Positions 58,117 through 64,000 of a stretch of 64,000 bases of DNA are shown here, piece by piece. The stretch comes from Sophora flavescens (lineage: Eukaryota > Streptophyta > Magnoliopsida > Fabales > Fabaceae): the NCBI GenBank assembly GCA_030762895.1, contig CM061070.1, forward strand, positions 99,280,759-99,344,758, in the 5' to 3' direction. Position 1 is the first letter of the stretch; the number at the start of each line of letters is the position of its first letter. A program made the translations under genes and the position numbers. The notes under the pieces are model-generated. The model searched no databases. It saw only the letters and a list, made by a program, of their open reading frames with translations, and was not told where the DNA came from.

Positions 58117-59394
58117 TCACTCTTCTATTATTGCATCGTCTGAGTCCTTATCCTCCTAACGACAATCATTCTTGTCCTTTTTTGCCACGCATCTTTCACA
58201 TGCATGATTTTCATTCTACTTTATCATCGAGCAAAGTTGATCGAGGACAGCTGGACGATAGTTCATTGATAGTCCTTGAAGTGTGTAGAAAGGTAGTTCA
58301 AAATTCGTCAGCAATGCTAAGTCTTTTTCTTTAATTATTTTACCACTTATCTTTCTTAGAAGCAAAGTATGTGGTCCCTTGTATAACGCTTTGATGAGGG
58401 AATCTTTTCCAATTATATGACATTGGGTGAAAATGCTTGCTAGCTGGTTGGCCAGAATTATAGTAATTCGGTCTTCATTGTAGTCTTCTCTGGTTGGTTC
58501 ATCTCTCAGGGTGAAGCTATTGTTGCCTACTCCAATAAAGATTAAGTGCTTTGCAGGTTGCTTAGTGACAAAGTACGGATAGGCTGAGTAAAATTTCAAG
58601 AAGATAGTCCTTTCTTTTACAACATTTATTTTGTAATTCTGAACAGCTTCCTTCAGACTATATGGGAACAGATTAATTTCTTCCGGATCTTTATTTAAAT
58701 AAAGATAATCAATAAGTCCAAACTGGAACATATTAAACGTCAGTATTGATGATGCTCCTGGAGTAATTATAGCTTTAACTCCAAATATATTTCAGTTTAC
58801 CATATAAAAACAATTAATTTTTTCTTTTTCAGTCGAGTTGGTTAATCTTTTTAGGGTTTTAGAGAATTTTTCTTTTGATACCTGAAGTTCATGGTCTTTT
58901 CTGGAAGTAATTTGGTAGTCATCAATGGAACAAGGAATTCTTCCAAGTATCCTCAGAGAAGACTTTGGTTCTAGTGGATTCTTTATAGCTTCGGAAAAAG
59001 TTTTTGGGCCACGATAAATTTCTTTTTCTTTATCCTTATTTTGTTTTTCCTGGTGATCTATCAAAGCCGTTTCCGCTTCTTCTTTTGTTTGAAATCCATT
59101 GTGATCTACTCTAGAAATTCCTATACAATGAGGGGTTGCTTTGTACCAAGCATCATAAATTCCTGAAAATGGTCTGTTGAAAATAGTATACCATTTTTTC
59201 TTAGTGCTTTCCTGTATCTGCTGATTGATTTCTTTCAAGGCATCTTCTTCTGAAGATTCTCCTTTGGCCTGTAGTTGAAGTTCTAGTACTTCAATATTTG
59301 TCTTGATCAGATCTAATTCCTTCAATTTATGCTTTTCCAGTACTTTTTGAAGTTGTAGCCGCTTCTTTATTGCTTCAACTGTTTGTTGCTCCAT
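58117..59394 (-). pseudogene. TAV-like pseudogene, EPRV copy 2
   Basis: ATG 59394 opens a 200-codon frame with the charged N-terminal helix (KRLQLQKVLEKHKLKEL) and the Cauli_VI module (KWYTIFNRPFSGIYDAW, RVDHNGFQTKEEAETAL). It is interrupted by TGA at 58792-58794 where copy 1 has Arg. A further open stretch follows (58731-58216), and another stop lies near the HACERC tail. The start overlaps the polymerase end, as in copy 1. The early stop of copy 1 is absent here. Confidence 0.85.
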
Positions 59395-61314
59395 TCTCTT
59401 GATAGTATATCTGCAAGAAATTTTTTATCTCCTTTAATATGGGGGATTGAGTAATTATATTCGGCAAGTTTCATTTGCCATCTAATCAATCTTCCTTGCT
59501 TGTAAGTTCCTTTATGGTTTAAGTTCTTAAAACTTGCGACCTACATCGAATCTGTTCGTACAATGAATTCTTTATCCATTATATAGATCCGATGTTTTTC
59601 TAACATTCGGATTAGTGCTAGTGTTTCCTTTTCATGAGTAGGATAATTAATTTCACTGTCTGAAAAAGTTCCAGACATATATCGGAATAGCAAATCATTT
59701 TTGTATCCAGGGGGTTTTGCCTTCATAACACCTCCCCAACAGTCATTTGAGGCACCAGTCTCAATAATCATTAAATCATCATCCAATCTTTGTTAGTAAT
59801 AATAAGTCTTTCATCTTCCTCGCTCCATGACCAGAGAGCATCTTTCTTTAGCTTCTGCTGAAGTACTTTTCTCTCTGCTGCAAGATTCTTGATAAAACTT
59901 TCGTTTGAAATATATGTTATAGTAATCCAAGAAATCTTTGCAACTCCTTTTTATCCTTTAATTTTCTTGGAAAATCTTGAAGCTTCCTTAATACATGTTG
60001 CTGCATAACAATTTTTCCTTTTTCAATTTCTAATCCTAAGCAATTAATTTTATTTTGAGCTAGAACAACTTTCTTTCTACTTAAAACTACTCCATGCTCA
60101 AGACATTTATTGAGTACTAACTCTATCTTATTGAAGTGGTCATTTATATCTCTATTGGTGAAGACTAATATATCATCAATATAAATAAGACAAAAGTCTT
60201 TCAATTCTTTGAGTATGGAATCCATTCTTCGTTGGAAGATTCCTGGTGATTGCTTCATCCCCATTGGAAGTACATTCCATTCATATTGACCCTGATGACA
60301 ACTGAATGCTGTTAATGCTTTAGTTTCTTCAGTTAATCTAATTTGGTAAAAACCTGATTTACAATCAAAGGTACTAAACCAATTCATATTTCTAATTCGT
60401 TCAATAAATAGATCTTTTTTTGGAAGAAAATATGCGTCTCCTTCCATGGCATCATTTATTTTTTTATAATTAATTACCATCATTCTTTTTCCTCTTTTGA
60501 TTTCATTATGATTTTCTACATAAAAAGCTGGTGCCAAATGCTTACTTCTTGAAGGTCTAGTCAGACCCTTTTTGCTCATTTCTTCAATATCTTTTGTAAA
60601 TTCATCTCTATCTTGTTTTGTATATATCATAGGTTTACATTTTATTTCTTTTGTTGTATCTTTTAATTTTAACTCGATTAATTCAGTATTTTTATTTTTA
60701 ATTTTTGGATCTAAAGGATTTTCACTACATACTTTATCTAAAAGTTCTTCTATATGAGCTGGAAAAGTTCTATTTGGTTCTAAATTCATTCATACATGGC
60801 GGATTTTTATACAAATTTCACTAATTATCTCACCACGGTTCAGTTTGCGAGACTCTAATAATTGAGAATAAGTACATTTAGAAAAATGAGTTATTGGAAT
60901 TTTTATAATTTCTCGGTGTTGCTTTTGGTTTATATATGGTGTTTTTAAAGATATATAGTCCAAATATTGACAAAACGGTGCGTAAAGTCTTAAGAAATTA
61001 TTTCCAATAATCATATCTAGTCCTGTTTCTTGTTTATATATTGTAGGTACGATAAATATTTTTTTCTGTATAACTAAAGTAATTCTTTTTATTATTCAAT
61101 ATAGTCGATGTATAGATTCATCTGCAATTTGTGTTTTTAGTGGTTTTTCTAATTTTTCCCATTTATCAAAAAGTGTTTTTGTCGCTAGACAAATACTTGC
61201 TCCAATATCTATATAGATTTCTGTTTCTCTATTACTTTTTTCTACTAATATTTTTATGTAAGTGTTATTTGGATTCTGTTTCTTCTTAAGATAATTCATC
61301 TTCATTATATTCAT
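59367..61314 (-). pseudogene. Polymerase polyprotein pseudogene, EPRV copy 2
   Basis: Same domain order as copy 1, with more damage. The protease active site reads DIGAS instead of DTGAS. The RT box LIYIDDILVF is present in a long open stretch (60789-59917) that covers the site of the Trp-to-stop change in copy 1. The first RNase H aspartate is Gly (ETGAS). Stops and frameshifts split it near 61096, 60790, 59917, 59786 and 59541. The end overlaps the TAV start by about 28 bp. Confidence 0.9.
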
Positions 61315-62678
61315 ATATACTTGCTTTTGTATCGCTTAGTTCTTCTTCTAAAGGCTCAAGTTCATATATTTGAAATACTTGTTTTATTAATTTTGATTTT
61401 TCTTAAAAATCTTTTTCTTTTCTTTGAGTACATCCATTGGCATAGTGTCCTTCAACATTACATATCCAACGGACACATTCCTTTTTTCCCTTCGGACAGT
61501 ATTTTCTTGGTGTTAATTTCTTTCTTCTAAAATATTTCTTCTTATTATTTTTATAATTAGTTTTCTTTCTAGGATAAGTTCTTCGTAATTTTGGCTACTT
61601 ATAATACTTTATTTTTCTTTTTTGATTTCTCGCAACCATATTTTCCTGGTTTCTCTATTTCTAGAATGTCACAACAAATGATAGTACTTCCTCTATTTAA
61701 TTGCCTTATTGTTTCTCTAGTTAAACATTGTTATCTTAATTCTTGGTATAAGAGTTTGATAACTCCTCCTAAAGTATTTGTTGTTTCATCCGGTCTTGAC
61801 TCCCATAATCTATTAATTTTTGAGTTAAGTGGATATGGTAGTTTATCTATAAAAATATATTTATATATTTCTTTAGATGCTTCATTCAATTGATAATAGT
61901 ATTTTTGGTATTCACAGATAAAGCTTTCAATTTGGCATATATCGCAAATTTGCATTCTATTTAAATGTGATTTAGCATTTTCAAGTAAAGTTTTATTTGA
62001 TTTTTCTTTTTGTTCGATCATATTATATCCTAAAAATTCTTGATGAATTAATGTCATAACTAGTTTAACATAGTCCATATTGCTATTTACCATTCTTCCA
62101 TACCGAATCCAATCTTCATCTTTAATTCTTACTAAGAACTTTTGTACATTTCGTGATGTTTTGAATGTACAAAATTCTTGGTTTCTATAAAGTTTAGTTT
62201 TCTAAATCTATCATCTGTTATAACTATTAATATCATTTCATTAGTCAATTTCAAAAGTATTTCTTCTTTATTTCTTGCACAATCAAGATTTAATATATTT
62301 CCTATATTAATATTATCATATCGAGGTTTAAATTCTTCTTGAATTTTCGTTCATTTATTATCTTTTCTTGCATATCATTTATTATACATAGTTTCTTCTT
62401 CGTATTTATCCTAAGCTCCGCTGGGTGTATATTTATATTCTTCCCATTTTCTTTTAGGACTTTTTCCACTATATTCACATTTTTCCATTCTTACATAGTT
62501 TTCTTCAGGTTCTGAAGAGGAACTATAATTTAATATTAGTTCTTCATTTTCATTTTCTTTATCTACTTGATCAATATGTTCTATTTTAAGTATTTGATTA
62601 TTTTCTTCCTCAACTATTTTGAGTTACTCTAGTAATTGTACAATTTCTTCTAAATCGTTCGATTTTCTAAATGTTCGT
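61286..62678 (-). pseudogene. Coat protein pseudogene, EPRV copy 2
   Basis: Recognisable parts in order are the Ser/acidic N-terminal zone (near 62520), a capsid core (open at 62093-61731, with QICDICQIESFICEYQ), a basic tract near 61560, and a zinc knuckle near 61450. The start codon has become ACG and an early stop replaces Gln near 62627. The knuckle's first Cys is Arg, whereas the second is intact; copy 1 shows the opposite loss. Several frameshifts are present. Confidence 0.82.
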
Positions 62679-62689
62679 GTATTCTTCTT

Positions 62690-63089
62690 TTATCCTCTCC
62701 ATGCAGACACTGGTGTAGGCATTTTTTATGGTTCACCACTTAGTTCTTGCTTTACTATTATTTTTCTAAATATTTTATTTTTAATAAATCTTCTAGTTCT
62801 TTTCTTGTTATACATTTATTATTTTCTTCATATTCTAACAGATTTTCTAATTGTTCGAGAACCATCTTTATTCTTTCAATATCTTTATTTTCATCTATTT
62901 CCTTTCCTTTATTTATATTATTTAGTATTTATTTGATATTGTTTATTTCATTTTGTCCTTTTTGTATTCTATTATAAGTATAATTTGCAATTCTATGGGT
63001 ATTTTCTATTAATTGGATAATATTTTTATTTATTTATTCCTTAATTTTTTTCCATCGAATTTTATTGTCATTTCTTCGGATAAACCCAT
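62690..63089 (-). pseudogene. Virion-associated protein-like pseudogene, EPRV copy 2
   Basis: ATG 63089 is present (ATA in copy 1) and begins MGLSEEMTIKF. A stop at 63030-63032 ends this piece after 19 codons. Matching coiled-coil sequence (NIIQLIENT, LEQLENLLEYEENNKCIT) continues in other frames to a stop at 62690-62692 after a Trp-Arg-Gly end. It is frame-broken along its length. Confidence 0.6.
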
Positions 63090-63130
63090 TATTTTATTAT
63101 TATTTTTGTCTTTTTCTATGTCGTCGTTTA

Positions 63131-63296
63131 GTGGTTTGTATTTTATACGTGTTAGGTATTAGTGTTTAATATGGGTGTGCATCTATCATTTTTGTTAATT
63201 TATTCACACCCGAAGAGAGGGCAATCTTGTGTAGACTGACTCGCTTTGTGGAGCATATCTCAATAGCATGGTCTCACGAAATTGGCTTTTTGAAGC
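63131..63296. other. Left flank of EPRV copy 2 (host side)
   Basis: No gene or repeat is recognised in this 170-bp stretch. Confidence 0.4.
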
Positions 63297-63664
63297 CACT
63301 AGTACAATTTGCTTCATAAATTATTGAAATGGTATAACTTGAAAAGTCTTTACTAGATTGGGGTAAGTCGTACATGATATATACGACTTTAAAGTTATAT
63401 ATACCATGTACGCCTTTACTTTTTTGGGTTTGTTATAAAATAATAGAAGTCATATATGGTATGTACGACTTTCATGTGGGATGATAGATACAATCAATTA
63501 GAAGATATGTACGACTTTTATTATTTTATAATAAATCCTAAAAAATGAAATCTTACATGACATATATGACTTTGAAGTCGTATATGATATATACAATTTA
63601 CTCCAATATGATAAATACTTTTAAAATTGCATATTTTGATAATTTACGAAGCAACGCACTAGTG
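63297..63664. mobile_element. Small TIR element with CACTAGT ends
   Basis: The left end CACTAGTACAATTTGCTTCA and, reverse-complemented from the right, CACTAGTGCGTTGCTTCG match over about 30 bp (both continue TAAATTAT). Inside, TCGTACATGATATATACGAC and ATATACGACTT words recur in both orientations. The flanks AGC and GGA do not form a 3-bp duplication, so a CACTA origin is likely but not shown. No coding capacity. Confidence 0.55.
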
Positions 63665-64000
63665 GGATAAAAAGCCCTCGAAATTGCATTGCCCACCCTT
63701 GGGGTCTAAGTTACTTTATTAGTAGTGTTGTGTACAGGACTTCCTTACCCCATTTGATGGTTAGATTGTAGTTTCTTTGTGATTTTGGGCGTTTTGCCCC
63801 TTTATTTAACAAAAATAATAATAATAAAAAATCCTTTTCCTAATTAGATAAGAGCACAAATAAAAATAATAATAAAATAAGAAACAACTCTTAAGATATC
63901 GTCGGAGATATTCTAAAATATTAAGATATATTTTTCATATACTCTTAACACCTTCTTCATGTTAAAACTTCTAAAGCTTTAGCCTGTTAAAATTAAAACC
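63665..64000. other. Terminal spacer
   Basis: AT-rich sequence with AATAATAATAA runs. No gene, RNA or element end is recognised before the window ends. Confidence 0.5.

Larger units (their letters stand above)
48700..63130 (-). mobile_element. Endogenous pararetrovirus copy 2, minus strand, split by an LTR retrotransposon
   Basis: Read from 63130 down, it has the same gene order as copy 1: virion-associated protein, coat, polymerase, TAV, promoter, movement protein, two PIDCK-type small ORFs, tRNA-Met primer site, and the start of the last small ORF. Without the insert at 49181-56228 it is about 7.4 kb. It is slightly shorter than copy 1 at both ends (by roughly 160 bp and 200-350 bp). Nearly all genes are broken, at sites different from copy 1. 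It probably derives from the same or a very close virus. Confidence 0.9.

Overview
The window is nuclear DNA of a flowering plant, probably a legume. It is AT-rich, with plant-type splice sites, MITEs, SINEs and LTR, CACTA, MULE, hAT and Harbinger elements. The legume call rests on the soymovirus-like pararetrovirus copies and on MITE types I associate with legumes, so it is an inference; I cannot name the species. No prokaryotic features are present.

Only one host gene looks intact: an intronless ERF repressor of the ERF4/ERF8 type (30519-31154, minus), with an AP2/ERF domain and a C-terminal EAR motif. Nearly everything else that can be recognised is mobile or viral.

Layout. (1) 1-3378: MITEs, a SINE and AT-rich spacer. 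(2) 3379 to about 11130: a nearly full-length integrated plant pararetrovirus (EPRV copy 1, Caulimoviridae, soymovirus-like gene order) on the plus strand. Its order is small ORF, virion-associated protein, coat protein, protease-RT-RNase H, translational transactivator, promoter, movement protein, small ORFs, tRNA-Met primer site, small ORF. Most large genes carry stops or frameshifts; the movement-protein frame is open. (3) About 11.1-15.2 kb: a degenerate tandem array with a recurring hairpin. (4) 15.2-30.4 kb: nested DNA transposons, including a MULE with a perfect 9-bp target duplication carrying poly(A)-binding-protein exon fragments, a related element built of inverted repeats, a hAT element, and another 9-bp-TSD MULE with GC-rich cargo. 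(5) 30.5-31.3 kb: the ERF gene. (6) 31.4-39.6 kb: MITEs, a 2.9-kb Harbinger-like element with a SINE inside it, and a second MULE of the 26-kb family. (7) 39663-48636: a 9-kb CACTA element with ATT target duplications and hairpin subterminal arrays. It holds a TNP2-type transposase pseudogene, a second multi-exon gene (Transposase_24 plus Ulp1/C48-like domain), a captured 5' end of a cellulose-synthase-like C gene, and a reversed LTR fragment. (8) About 48700-63130: EPRV copy 2 on the minus strand, split by a 7-kb Athila-like LTR retrotransposon (49181-56228, TSD ATATA) that has gag and protease but no visible RT or integrase. (9) 63.1-64 kb: a small TIR element and spacer.

Relative order of events: EPRV copy 2 was present before the LTR element entered it. 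The SINE entered the Harbinger element. The CACTA element had acquired its CSLC and LTR pieces by the time it reached its present site. The two EPRV copies have similar end points near the primer site and different disabling mutations.
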